From Lojkania enalia (lineage: Eukaryota > Ascomycota > Dothideomycetes > Pleosporales): a stretch of DNA of 64,000 nucleotides. The DNA is taken from positions 147,336 to 211,335 of the forward strand of contig ML986614.1 of assembly GCA_010094045.1 (NCBI GenBank). The letters are read 5' to 3'. Below the pieces are notes generated by a model, which was not told where the DNA came from, did no database searches, and saw nothing but the letters and a program-made list of their open reading frames with translations. Position numbers and translations under genes: made by a program. This document shows positions 48,621-60,023 of the stretch, piece by piece; within the stretch, counting starts at the first letter, position 1; the number at the start of each line of letters is the position of its first letter.

Positions 48621-51600
48621 GGAATTGCACACCTTGGCTAGTCATTCCCTAGCAGCCAAAAGTGTAGTGGTGCTAGGAAGAAGAGAATTCCTTCAATCTC
48701 TTCCCAAAGTGGGGGTATTACCGCATCGTACACTACATCAACCTTGGCATCTAAGGAATCCTCTATACGAGGTTTGAACCTCTCATGAGCGAGTAAGGCG
48801 GCTAGAGGGTGATCGTCTAAACCCTCTGAAGTCTGGTGCCTCCGATTTAAGTGGTAATAAATTGGATTGTGTCCTTTAATAAACCACAGTTTATGACTAT
48901 AGCAATGCAGACGTTAGAAGAGTCATCAACTTCTCTATCTTCTAGCCTTGCGGAAGATATGGATGGCTAATGGATACGATGGATGATCTACGACTTGAGC
49001 GAGCCAAAATGCTTCACTAAGAACTTGGGTTTGGGTGGCATATGACCACTTTCCTCCTAGCTTTTAGCTTCTGATGACATGAACTCTAAGAACCCTATAT
49101 CCAGTTTTGTGATAGGTTTGGGATTTACTACTACAGCATTAGTATATTTGCCCTAACAGTTGGGTCCTCCGCGACTTACCTCCAATATCTCCTGCGCCTA
49201 GCTGATTCAAGGCTAGGCGTAGAGTATGCGAACTGTTGCTCTTCAACATCAGGTCCTAGTTCTTGAGGATTGAATAGCTTGAGGCTAAGAATAATGTATG
49301 GCGGCGCCATGATTGGTTCGTTTGCAGGCGACACGCAGACGGAGTGGAACATTAATGGTAGGAACTAGAGACCTGCGGAAGGACGGCAAACAATTACCGC
49401 GTCTGTGTTTGGGTACAGACCAATAACATTTTTTCTCAAACGCGCTAACACTAGCGAAACGCGTGTCATTGGCCGATTATATTAGACTTGATAGTATTTA
49501 TATATATATTTTATAATTTGCAAAATTTCTCTAACAAACAAGCGGCGCTATTAAAGTGCCATCACTCCGCTTGGTGTAGTTGGTTTATCACGTTCGGCTG
49601 TAATATCAATTGTTACCGAAAGGTCCCTAGTTCGATTCTGGTAGGTAGCGCATGTCTTTCCAGTTCCACGAATGGGCTTACTAACATTACGAAGGGAGCG
49701 GAGATATAATCATCAGAATTTTTTTTTCCCTTTTTTTCCGCCCCGCCATACAGCAAAACATAAAGCGGACTGGTATGGCTAAATTGTACGAGCGAGCATT
49801 CTCACCCGTCCGATAAAGCTTCTAGGGAAAGTTTGACCATTCAGTTGGCCTGCGCTAGCAGCGTCGCTCTCTACATGGCTTGCGCCACCCCTTCGAATCA
49901 AATATAGTCTTTCTCATGATAGAGTCACCTATTAGATGCAATTGGACAATCGCCGCAGTGGCCATGACTACTACAGAAACCAAGGTGAAATGAAATAAGA
50001 ACCCAACCATAACATGAACTTCTATTAATTTGCTAGCGTCCCGTGTGGAATTCCGTAGTCGGGAATTTATTCCGCACGACAACTACATTTCCGCTAGCTA
50101 CAATAGCATAATTATAGGAGTGAGATTCAATCAGTGCTTAGGATTTGGCACACCGGAAGTTCTCGTAATATAGAAGAATTATACGCAACTACGAGATTGC
50201 TAGACTTACGTAGTCTAAAGTTGGCCTATCCTGCCAATACGTCTCACGTAGCCTTTGTAGTCTGATATTTTCTCTCCATCTAGAGAGCGGCAGTGAGGCA
50301 CAGCCTTAACAGTTCTGCCCGAATTTGCTCGCTTCGAGAATATTTCAATGTCAGACCTATACGCGTACCTTTCGCAGCCAAAAGTCTTACAATCAGCATC
50401 AATGTCTATGTAGGCACTTTAAAATAGAAAGATAAAGCTTTATAGTAATAGTGCTTTATTAATTAACCTGTATAATATTAGCTACGCTCGTAAAGTCTAA
50501 TACTTGAATCAACGACATGAGTTATTTACACACCGTAAAACTATACTGCACGAACACATCTGAGAAATGATTATCACAAATAAGAGCGAAGTTAGGCATA
50601 GCACCAGAAGGGTCCTCCTGAGCAAAACGTCGCGATCACGCTTGACCCACTTAGAGCTACCAAGGAGACTATTCGGCTGATAAAAAACTCCGAGATCAAC
50701 CGCATTCATTCCTACATCCTCCTCTATCCTCGTCCAATAAACCTAAAATACCATAGGAGCAACGCCTCTCGCGATTGCCAACTAGTCATCCAGAATCGCA
50801 TTGCCACATGCGAACTCGAATTGCTCTCAACAGTGTCTTGGGCCTAGTACCATCGCTGCCTCCGCTTCCTAATATAACTTACACATGACAAATGGCTATG
50901 AGATGTCAACAGCTCGGTTAAGTATGGCTACCACCACCACAGCCAATCGCATCACGGTTATTGCTAAATTGCACCCAACATTCCACGAAGCAACGCTCAG
51001 TGTTAAAGTAATGCTGACGACATGGATAGCATGATGAAATCGGCTACTCTCGTTCAAACTGTAGTGGATGGTAGTGAGGGCACCGAAGAAGAGATAGGGG
51101 GCACAAAAAGAGCTAGACAAGGCCTGGTAAGGATAGTCGTGAGAGATTAAGGCGGATTCTATGAAGGGGTTAGTTCCGATATTCACATCAGTAAAGGGTG
51201 TTCAAATACCTGTTCCAATGATGCTCTAGCTAGCTTTCACAGTCACTAAACAGCTAGGACCCAAGTGCGGCTAGGAACTATATCGCCGTGCATCGCATCG
51301 GCTCGCCGAATAGGCTCGTACATCACTAGTAATGTGCAAAGCAGCGTCCCTAGTAAGGTACTAGCACTAGATAACACCTGTGGTTTCTTGTTCCTTCCCA
51401 ACTCCACCACATCGTATATGCTTTCAAGAGGCGACGCCATTCCCGGATCTTTGTCTGCAGCGGGCTTGTGGATGTTTAAAAAGAGGTCCCATATGAAAAT
51501 CCTGCTCCTGTTACCTGTCACCAAGATGACGGGCTCTGTTTTACGACCTCAGGTCTTTCAGACCTCGACTAATCTGATTTGGTACTTAATTCAAGAATTC

Positions 51601-51959
51601 ATCCCTGGCTCTAGGCTCTCCCCAAGGACACTCTTTCCACGCGTCACAATCCCAACATTCTAGAATGGTGACTACTCTCTCGCGCGGAAACTCCATCGAC
51701 AGTTCGCCTACACTGTACTCTTCACCCCAACCTGCATCTATTATATATGCCCATGAATCGTCAAGTCTATGTCCATGCATCATAATAATGTCGACACCTC
51801 AGGTATTCGAGACTATCAGAATGCGTATTTCGTTTGCGTGTGCGGGATATTTGTGGTGACTAGTAGCAAATGAGGCCGGTTTCATGGCTACCTAAGAACG
51901 TTCGACCGAAGGATAGGTTTGCTCCATCCAGACTATGTGATATTTCATGACATAGATAT
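48621..51959. other. 3.3-kb AT-rich decayed stretch
   Basis: Apart from a tRNA-like relic at 49565-49650, several short minus-strand frames rich in hydrophobic residues (49855-50082, 50509-50709, 50896-51186 and 51246-51783) follow one another. They may be the remains of one or more membrane-protein genes. I could not assign a family. Confidence 0.4.
49565..49650 (+). tRNA. degenerate tRNA-like sequence, Tyr(GUA)-like with intron
   Basis: A D-arm of the form GTGTAGTTGGTTTATCAC (49574-49591) is followed by a perfect anticodon stem (TTCGG at 49593-49597 with CCGAA at 49616-49620). Its 18-nt loop begins CTGTAA, so the anticodon would be GUA (Tyr) with an 11-nt intron. The T-arm (CTAG TTCGATT CTGG) follows. 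The acceptor stem does not pair, so this is probably a tRNA pseudogene. A damaged Val tRNA is an alternative because the D-arm and variable region are Val-like. Confidence 0.35.
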
Positions 51960-52573
51960 GGCCAAGAGCTGGCCACATGTATATTTTCATAAGCCTCTCA
52001 ATTGCGGCATTTGCATATGTTGGAGTCGAGATCACTACCGCTGCGGCGCTGGAAGCGCGTGTACCAACAGAGAGGACTCCTTCTCAGTGTAGTGCAATCG
52101 GGAATACTGTCAAGTTTTCTGCAGTCTTCACCTCTTTTGTTCCTATTCTACGCTGCGTTATAGCTAGGGTCTTGGTCACCTTGAATATCAGGTAGGATGA
52201 TCCCAATCTTCCTCGCATAAGCTGGCAAGAAACAACTGAGGATAATGAGAGCAAAAATCGCAGCACGGCATTAGTCTTCATCATTATTGCAGAATATTCA
52301 GGAATACCCAGACTTGCAGATACCTTGAATGCTCTTCTTATGTTTACGGTGCTGATCTGTGCCAACACGAACCTTTATGTGGCCTCTCGCACGCTCTTCA
52401 GTCTGATTAGGAATATAGACGGCGGTCCAGGTCAGCCATGGTACACGCGGTTTTTTGCCATCCTCGGGAGAACGAAAGCGAGGGGGGGTCTCTATGAGTG
52501 CGATAGTGATTTCCTGAATCTTCGTGTGAGTGCCTTTCCTGTATCTCTTAAACACAAAGGGGCCTTCGACTGA
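51960..52573 (+). pseudogene. amino-acid permease fragment with in-frame stop
   Basis: One continuous frame encodes a piece of an amino-acid permease of the APC superfamily, seen as IAAFAYVGVEITTAAALEAR, then IGNTVKFSAVF, then DDPNLPRISWQET, then CANTNLYVASRTLFSLIRNI and DGGPGQPWYTRFFAILGRT. A TAG at 52193-52195 replaces the Trp that normally precedes DDPNLP (TGG to TAG would fit a G to A change). About 200 N-terminal residues and the whole C-terminal part are absent, so this is a truncated relic. Confidence 0.8.
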
Positions 52574-53607
52574 TATATGGAATATACTTGACGTGCTTAA
52601 GAGTTCTCAAGAAAGGTCAATGGTATCTGGTGAAATTGTTCAATAGCTGTGACGTGGCGGAGAAGATGTTGAAGTTCTAAGATATCCGATTCCGTAGCGT
52701 TGAAGGGGTGGGAAGCGGTCGACGAACCATTCAGGATTTATGGGGTCTTTCCTAGTACACCCACCTTTGGTTTCCTAAGCTCGTACTCGGAAAAGTTATA
52801 AGCCCAAAGTAGTAGTTAAGTTACCCGTTGTTGAAATATCCCGCGCAATCTTCGTCGTTATTGTTATCAATTTGAATAAAACTCTGATTTTCTATGACGC
52901 GTGTGGTAAGGAACTTTATGTATAATCCAAACGCACACACCTTTGACAAGTCGAATCTTGGTGCCACGTGGGTTGAGGATCTAACTTGCGGTTCCAGCTC
53001 TCGAAATAGAGGATATCCCTACATATTTATAGTATTATCTTTAGAGACCATTTCATATATATTAGAATCAACATGAATAATAGGGTCAGATTTCGTGGGC
53101 TAATCACTAACGACGCTCACCTTTTCCCAATAGCATTCAATTATTATCAATTCGTGGCAATTCTACGTAGTGTTGGCGTCACGCGAACTCTCGACATAGT
53201 GTCGGTCCCCATACATGACTCACACAGTTATCTAGCCGTAATGGGTCCTTAAGCTTTTCCGAAACTCTTCAAGGAATGTGAAGGCTAGAACAGATCTCGC
53301 GCAATCGGTGAAAATATCTTGTTAGTAAGCGAGGATATGCATCGATTATTGTTTATGAGAAATGATCTAATCACGAAGAATCTGTACCTTTCAGGAGAGA
53401 ATACATGATTGGTAAACCATCAGAAGAAACAAGGATGTACTATGAAATAGTCAGCTGGTAAGCTAAAGTATGAGGCAAGACTTGGCAGAGGAATCACAAT
53501 TGGCGTAGACGAAGTTCCGGACGTGGTTTCTTTCACATGCATTTTTTCAGAAGATAAGATTATGTTGAAAGTTTCTTATTATTAACTATATGGCGTATTC
53601 ATGAAGC
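52574..53607. other. AT-rich gap before the GT32 gene
   Basis: I see no supportable gene. The interval is the 3' flank of the GT32 gene and part of the decayed compartment. Confidence 0.55.
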
Positions 53608-54887
53608 CTATGACGGCGGCTTGCTTGCAAGGCGCTTTTCTTGCTCTTCCTTTGGGAGTGTGTCCCATTCGGCCACATTCTTGTCCTATCATCTGTCAAT
53701 AATGCCTCGGAAAGGGACAAAAAGAAGAAAAGGGAAAGATGGCGGCTCACCCATTCAGCAACACAGTCCGGTTTCCAATTGCACTTCTCCACTTCGCCGT
53801 ACATCGGATGATTATGTCGTGGATGAAGCGTTGGCCATCCTGATGCATGATAATGATGCTTGACGAGAGCTCCTCGCGAATCATGATTTCCGGAATCTGA
53901 GTGTCCCTGACCTGCAGCAAATGCTTCTACATTGAGGACCAAAATGCCGTTCAGGAGCCTTGACTCTGCCAGATTATGGAAAAGGTCCCATGTTACAGGC
54001 TCTCCGCGGTTTTCTGCTGTCATTTGCTCAAGAACCGCTTTCGTGAAGGCCGAAGGACCGGTGCCACTGATAACTTCATTAAAATCTAGCTCCAGTTGCG
54101 ATATCGGAACTCCTTTTTCTCTCGAAAGGTTGTGGAGCCAATCCTGGATGTTCTCGATGAGTCTCATCATAACGGGAAGCCGTGGCTTAGCTGCAAAAGT
54201 CCATTGGCAGAAGGACGTGCACTTAGACCCTAGAATCGGATGATTTTCGTATGCTGGTTCATCAATCTCTACACCAATGATCATGTCAACCTCGTGCTGG
54301 TCGTAGCGCTCGGGTATGAATCTATCAATGGATCGAAGACACTCCACATCAATGTCGGCATACACCCCCCCCTCAGCGTATATGACGAGGTACCGGAGGA
54401 GGTCAGCTTTGATGATAGTTATGTTCAGGTCGCGGTAGAGTTGGATGACATCCGGCCGGTTGAAGCCATGGGCGCCGTAATGCCATTCGACGTACTGGAT
54501 GGCATTATCATCCGTCAAGACTTCATACCTATAACTCGGGTTCCTTGCTAGCCAGCTCCTAGCTGCATCTGAATCACGCTGCTCAAAAGTGAGGGGGCCT
54601 GTCTTCCACGTTTGCCATATTTTTCTGGGAATTAGGGTGCTTGCTTGCTGTAGAGGCTTTTGATATCTCAGCTCTCGCTTATACTTGTGTGCGGCTCGAA
54701 TGGGAGCAGTGAAGAGATTTGAGTTGGCAAAGAAGAGAAAAATGAAGATTAGAACAATATAAGCTGGTAAAACTCTCCGGACCTGGGTTGTGAATTTGCT
54801 TCGAAAACGAGAGGCAATCGGGGAATGGACTGGCATTTTGGTGTCGAGATGAAGCTTGGGGGGAGGAGGTTTGGGCCGAGCGCGCAT
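53608..54887 (-). CDS. OCH1-like glycosyltransferase (GT32, DXD)
   Basis: This is a probable Golgi mannosyltransferase using GDP-mannose. Exon 1 is 53751-54887 and exon 2 is 53608-53685, joined over a 65-nt intron, giving 404 residues. The start at 54887 is chosen because it puts a short cytosolic tail (MRARPKPPPPKLHLDTK) before the single membrane anchor (VLPAYIVLIFIFLFFANSN); a longer frame begins at 54977. The luminal domain opens with IPRKIWQTWKTG, as in Och1 and relatives. The catalytic DXD lies in GGVYADIDVECLRSID, and the conserved end HHYHASGW follows. The spliced C-terminus reads AEWDTLPKEEQEKRL, like other fungal members. It is divergent from the acyltransferase gene. Confidence 0.92.
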
Positions 54888-55742
54888 GCTGAGGTTATCA
54901 TGAATTGGCAACAACCGCGCCTTTTGGTGCTCCGATTGAAAGCAAAGAGCAATTACATCAAAAGTCCCCCTGTTCAAGGGACCCCGGTAGCCAGGTCTCC
55001 TTGACCGCGGTACATTTCATGCTCGTGAAGGGATTCACGCTTGGTACGTACGATACAGGCAGGTCCCAAAGCGAAGCCGACGATTCGGAAGATTGGCCAG
55101 TGCATGTGTGCTGCAGAGTTGGAGAAGCTTGTCGGCGAAATGGGCAAAGGAGGACATAGAGCCGCCAAGCTAAAGCTTATACCCTAGAGACCCCTGCGAC
55201 TATACAGCTCACTTGGACGCTTTTGGCCCGTGACCGAGCGCGCACCTGCAGTAACGTCCGCGCTCTGCCAGGAACCGCCCCTACCACATCACTGTCTACC
55301 ACATCGCTCACATGCTGGGAGAACTGCTGGCCCGGGGCGCCTGTCCAACGCCATCCCTCTGCTGATCATGCTCATTCGCGGAGGTACTCCGCATCGAGAC
55401 GACGGTTTGGGTGGGACTCCCCCCCGGACTCGCCTCCCCCCCCCCCGCACTCGCAATTTCAATTCCTACCTTGCATAACCTTCAAAGATAGTCTCCGGCC
55501 AATGTCTGTGCTGGGTAGCTTCACGGCCCTCGGGATGACGTCCGGGACTGTCGTGTCGGGCAAGGAAGTGCTAAGTGCTGTAATCTGGCCGTCAAATCCA
55601 ACAGTAGCAGTAGGACAATTATAGCGAACACTCCCTCCAGTTCTGTCCTACACTTCTTTCCAAGACCGCCAGCTCTCAATTACTTATAACTAGTAACGCT
55701 GGTTCTGTCGGATCAAATCTTTTTCACGTTGGGCTACGCACA
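54888..55742. promoter_or_regulatory. divergent intergenic region of GT32 and acyltransferase
   Basis: About 0.86 kb lies between the two divergent start codons. The 55.2-55.5 kb part is GC-rich with two C runs (about 55418-55450). The plus-strand frame at 55223-55624 is repetitive in composition and not supported as coding. Confidence 0.5.
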
Positions 55743-57218
55743 ATGCCAGCCACATTCGGGGGACTTCTGGATCATGGGCGCGTGGAGGACGTCAGCCTGA
55801 AATGGGACACTTGGAAGCCGGTGAGGGCTTCAAGGTGGAGTCTTGACCTCGTTCGTCCCGAATTCCTGAGTCTGCGGCCTGGCACTCCGCAGAAACCCGT
55901 TCGACGCACCGCGTGGCTGGACGGTTTAAGAGGGTTCGCAGCCCTCATGGTCTACCTCCACCACAATCAACTATGGGCTCACAACATCCACGGCAATCTA
56001 GTCTTCGAGAACTCGTTTGGCTACGAAGGCAGGCACTATTTCGCAGCCCTTCCTGTTGTGCGCCACTTCTTTTCGGGCGGTCATTTCGCAGTTGCCATCT
56101 TCTTCGTAATTTCGGGATATGTCCTCTCCCTTAGGTCTTTGAGCCAAATCCAGAAAGGCGAGCATCAGAGCTCAGCAGACAGCGTGGGCTCAGCACTATT
56201 CCGCCGCTGGCTACGCCTCTACCTACCTGTGATTGCAGTTACTCTTCTATGGATTTCCGAACGGCATTGGACTAGAATCTGGATTGACTTCGGCGAACTC
56301 AAAAGCACCTATCGTGAGGAACTCAAGACTTGGTATTATACCTTCAAGAACTACAGCTTCGTCTTCCTGACTGGTAATATGTACGAGTTTACCTCGCTTT
56401 ATCACCCGCACTCGTGGTCTATTCCCATCGAGTTCAAAGGCTCTATTATCGTCTATACCGCACTCTCGGCATTTTCAAAGTGCAAGACGAATGCTCGATT
56501 ATGGGGAGAAATGGGATTGATATTCTATTTTCTCTACATCGTCGACGGTTGGTATGGCGCTCTCTTTATGTCCGGCATGCTGCTGTGCGACCTCGACTTG
56601 CTCGCTCTTGGGGACCAATTACCGCACTTCCTCTCCATCTTGGAAGGATTCAAGGAGCTTATCTTCTTCCACTTGTTCATCGCTGCCCTCTATCTTGGCG
56701 GTGTGCCATCTTGTGAATCGCCCGAGTACGAGCACCTTCTGTCCAAATCGCCCGGATGGATCTGGCTTTCCCATCTCACGCCTCAGGCTGTTTTTGACGC
56801 GAAATGGTTCTACTTGTTCTGGGGAGCGTTCTTCGTTGTCGCGTCGATACCCCGCTTGCCATGGTTGAAACAATTCTTCGAAATGCGCTTCTGTCAATAC
56901 CTGGCTCGCATCTCCTTCGCTTTATATTTGATACACGGGCCGGTGATATGGACGCTGGCGGATCGGCTTTATGCTGCGACCGGGTTTTCGAGAGAAGAGC
57001 ACAAAGAACATATCTCTGGATGGGTTGACGCGTTTCCACTATCAAAGAAGGGGCCCCTTGGACTTGAACTAGCTTTTTGGGCTCCGCAGTTGATTATCCT
57101 TCCCGTCACACTCTATGTGGCAGAGGTAGTGACGAAGATATTTGACGAGCCGAGCGTGAAGTTTTCAAACTGGCTTTACAGAAAATCTCTAGTCCAGCCG
57201 CTTTCGCGAAGATCTTAA
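55743..57218 (+). CDS. acyltransferase 3 family membrane enzyme
   Basis: This is a multi-spanning O-acyltransferase of the type that adds acetyl or similar groups to sugars or lipids at a membrane. The gene is intronless and encodes 491 residues, normal for the family. The opening RRTAWLDGLRGFAALMVYLHH contains the conserved R-x-x-x-D-x-L-R-G-x-A segment and a histidine near the end of the first helix. The segment FFSGGHFAVAIFFVISGYVLS is the family's second hallmark. About ten hydrophobic helices follow. The substrate cannot be read from sequence. Its neighbours, a GT32 and a GT8 glycosyltransferase, suggest that the acceptor is a glycan or glycolipid, which is inference. Confidence 0.92.
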   Translation: MPATFGGLLDHGRVEDVSLKWDTWKPVRASRWSLDLVRPEFLSLRPGTPQKPVRRTAWLDGLRGFAALMVYLHHNQLWAHNIHGNLVFENSFGYEGRHYFAALPVVRHFFSGGHFAVAIFFVISGYVLSLRSLSQIQKGEHQSSADSVGSALFRRWLRLYLPVIAVTLLWISERHWTRIWIDFGELKSTYREELKTWYYTFKNYSFVFLTGNMYEFTSLYHPHSWSIPIEFKGSIIVYTALSAFSKCKTNARLWGEMGLIFYFLYIVDGWYGALFMSGMLLCDLDLLALGDQLPHFLSILEGFKELIFFHLFIAALYLGGVPSCESPEYEHLLSKSPGWIWLSHLTPQAVFDAKWFYLFWGAFFVVASIPRLPWLKQFFEMRFCQYLARISFALYLIHGPVIWTLADRLYAATGFSREEHKEHISGWVDAFPLSKKGPLGLELAFWAPQLIILPVTLYVAEVVTKIFDEPSVKFSNWLYRKSLVQPLSRRS

Positions 57219-57716
57219 CGGTAGCTCCACGCAGATTACTAGAACTTTAACAGTAGACAACTATACAATATACTTGTGGCCCTATGCTTTGTCCTCGTCC
57301 GCACGACAGAATTGCTTGTTGCGTGCGTGCTCGGCTTCACATGTACCTTCACATGTACCTCGGAAAGGCATGCGACCCGTATAGCTCCAGCCCTTACCGT
57401 GATCATGGATCTGAAGGCGGGAATTTATTGGTATGTCTTGAATTGGTGTTCCCTCCGACGCCATCTTCCCCATGGGGAGTGCCTTAGGCGGGGAGCCTAA
57501 CGAACCCCTGCACTTCTAGCGCCGATCACTACCATCATTTCTACCCTGTGCAGAACGCAAGATACCTCAGACTTACCGCCTGCCAAGTCATCGAGGTGCA
57601 CAACCCGGCCCTCAGCCGGCTCGTGCTCATTTCTCCAACGTTGTCTAATCGCCCGCCCCCGCGCAGACAGCCCGAGGTACGCCCAATTCTATCTCTACCT
57701 CTATATTCTTGAAACC
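57219..57716. other. gap between acyltransferase and GT8
   Basis: This 0.5-kb interval contains a direct repeat of TTCACATGTACC (about 57338-57360) and otherwise only flanking DNA. It probably holds the GT8 promoter. Confidence 0.5.
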
Positions 57717-59060
57717 ATGAGACAGCGACTGCGTCATGTTGTAGCAGCAGCCTTCCTACTTTTTGGGACCATTCTCCTCTTTTCGCAGTATCAATCCGAA
57801 TTACTCGAGGCCTATCCGTTCCAGAAACCTTATGGCACATCAGCGGAAGACGCCAACGACGGCGCAGTGCCGGATCAGACCCAAGCTAATCGAAATGATG
57901 ATGGATTACTAGACATCCCACTACCATTACAGCCGGACTCAGCGAGCGGATTCCCTCAAAATGGGCCATCTTCGGACAATATGCCAATGTCAGAAGTTCC
58001 ACAACCACAAAGCAATCCTCCAATAACAAACGATGTGCCTGACATGACCTTAACAGGCGGCAACCAAGCCATGAGCGAGTCCAACAGCAATCCACCAGTC
58101 TTCGAAGCCGAGTTCCCCTTCCAGGAAGACCTCGAGCTCGAACTACCTATTGAAATACTAAGAGAATTCAGCAATAAATGGCCACTCAACTACGACCCCA
58201 ACGGGCCCAAAACAAACGCATATGCAACCTTCATGGCCACCAGGAACCCCTCGTTGAAAGACCCATATTTATTAGCAATTCACTCTCTTATCTACCGAAT
58301 ACTCTGGTCTCCTCGATCACGAACGGAAAGCTACCCATTTGTAGTTTTCGTTGGCGACTTTGTGACACCCGAACAGCGTCAGCTCCTCTCCGGCGCCGGA
58401 GCCGTGGTTCGAGAACTCGCTCCGCTCGAATGGAACCCAAATGTTCCAGATATCCAGCATCGGTGGAAAGATTTATTTGCTAAACTCAACATGTGGAAAG
58501 AGATTGAGTTCTCGCGTATCCTTTTCTTGGACGCTGACGCATTCCCTGTTGCGAATATCGACACAATGTTCCACATATCACCGACTCAGGACTGTATTGA
58601 ATCCAAATTAGAAGCGGACGATTATCTAGCTGATGGCACGCCGGTCTGTGAGCCCTATGTCTTTGCTGGTATCCCACAGGACCCGTTCAATGCGTTAGAT
58701 GTAAATATAAATGTCGGAAGTTTAGTGTTTGCGCCTTCAGAAAGAATGCACGAGCGACTATTGCAAAACTACGTCAAGACAGACCGTTATAACTGTCTCA
58801 TGGCCGAACAAGCATTTCTTAATTGGCAATTCAATTTAAGCGGCCCGTTTCCACCGTCAATGCTCGAGAGGGAATATGGCGGTTTCTTTCCATCTGAGGA
58901 TGAGGAAGGGAAGTTGAAGGTTGTGCATGAGAAGCTCTGGTCGGAGGATAGGGAATGGATGAAAGGAGAATGGGTCACACAATGGCAAGAGATGCTGGCA
59001 TTTTATACAAGTGCGGAGTTTCGACAGAAACGAGAAGGTAGCCAAGCGATCTTGCGATAG
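57717..59060 (+). CDS. GT8-like glycosyltransferase, type II membrane protein
   Basis: This is a probable Golgi glycosyltransferase related to fungal alpha-N-acetylglucosaminyltransferase and glycogenin-like enzymes. The gene is intronless and encodes 447 residues. A short basic tail precedes one membrane anchor (VVAAAFLLFGTILLFSQY). An acidic, proline-rich stem follows to about residue 160. The catalytic domain starts at YATFMATRNPSLKDPYLLA and contains RWKDLFAKLNMWKEIEFSRI before the metal-binding DAD in ILFLDADAFPV. Later conserved segments are NVGSLVFAPSERMHERLL and AEQAFLNWQF. It is in tandem with the acyltransferase. Confidence 0.88.
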   Translation: MRQRLRHVVAAAFLLFGTILLFSQYQSELLEAYPFQKPYGTSAEDANDGAVPDQTQANRNDDGLLDIPLPLQPDSASGFPQNGPSSDNMPMSEVPQPQSNPPITNDVPDMTLTGGNQAMSESNSNPPVFEAEFPFQEDLELELPIEILREFSNKWPLNYDPNGPKTNAYATFMATRNPSLKDPYLLAIHSLIYRILWSPRSRTESYPFVVFVGDFVTPEQRQLLSGAGAVVRELAPLEWNPNVPDIQHRWKDLFAKLNMWKEIEFSRILFLDADAFPVANIDTMFHISPTQDCIESKLEADDYLADGTPVCEPYVFAGIPQDPFNALDVNINVGSLVFAPSERMHERLLQNYVKTDRYNCLMAEQAFLNWQFNLSGPFPPSMLEREYGGFFPSEDEEGKLKVVHEKLWSEDREWMKGEWVTQWQEMLAFYTSAEFRQKREGSQAILR

Positions 59061-60023
59061 AATCTTGTTTGCCTCCAGCACTTGCTTTCCTTTTCTTTTT
59101 AGATTCTCTATGCTACAAATATATTTAGATACCCTTTTGTAGAAGACACGTGTTGCTGATAACAATATCAAGCGGAATGAAAACGCAAAGCATAGTATAA
59201 TGTTTCTTAGATATACCAAAGTTTATCCTCATTACTTTGTGATGTCCCGCCATGTAGGTTATAAATATTCGAGAACATTATAGGTCGATCTCAAGCGTCA
59301 AGAACTGAGCCTTCGCTGAACCCATCTCAATAATGCGTGCCATGCATCTTACTTGCAGACGATTGAAGGAAGTACTAACTTGTCTTATATAAAGGGAATG
59401 AGATCCGGAGATTTTTAAGGTCGGGTTAAAGCATAGTTTTCGAACACTCGGACCTTCACAACTTTAATCCATAAACACTTATTAGATATTGCTCTGAGGT
59501 CGATGCTGAGCACAAGAGCAAAGAAGCTGAATGTCACGCCAGGAACACACTCAACCTACGCAAGCAATACTCACGAGCCTTATCTTTAAGGAAGAAAACG
59601 TGTCCCAAAGAAGGACATTTTGATAGCGGGCAATAACATAAGTATTTACTCACAAAGAATCATAGCTAGGAGATTTGTGGATGCCTTTAAGATTCATATC
59701 GAAAGGGTGAAGCTAGAACCTAGCTACCTTGCTCTATTATACAAGTGGCAAACGCAATAGTGGAGGACGATTTTGGACGAATACCGTAAATTTTTTTTTT
59801 TTTTTTTTTTTCCTACCTTTTCGAGATAGTAATGCTAAACAACTTAATTTTATATAAATAGTGAAATTGGTGTTGTAATATTATTACATGCTCCTTCCAA
59901 TTCACATCATCTTGACAACACAACCTATAGCTTAGTCATATATAAATACTAATGAGCTAACATCGTTAAAAATTTGGCAGCAAATTCCAAAAAAGAAATA
60001 AAAGCAAAAGGGCAGCTGGACCG
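59061..60023. other. AT-rich gap with a 21-base poly-T
   Basis: No gene is seen. A homopolymer T run spans 59791-59811. The interval leads into the DJ-1/PfpI relic. Confidence 0.6.

Noticed and set aside
55223..55624. 133-codon GC-rich plus-strand frame upstream of the acyltransferase
   Set aside because: It consists of low-complexity Pro/Ser/Thr codons and C runs in a divergent promoter, with no domain and no frame link to the acyltransferase.
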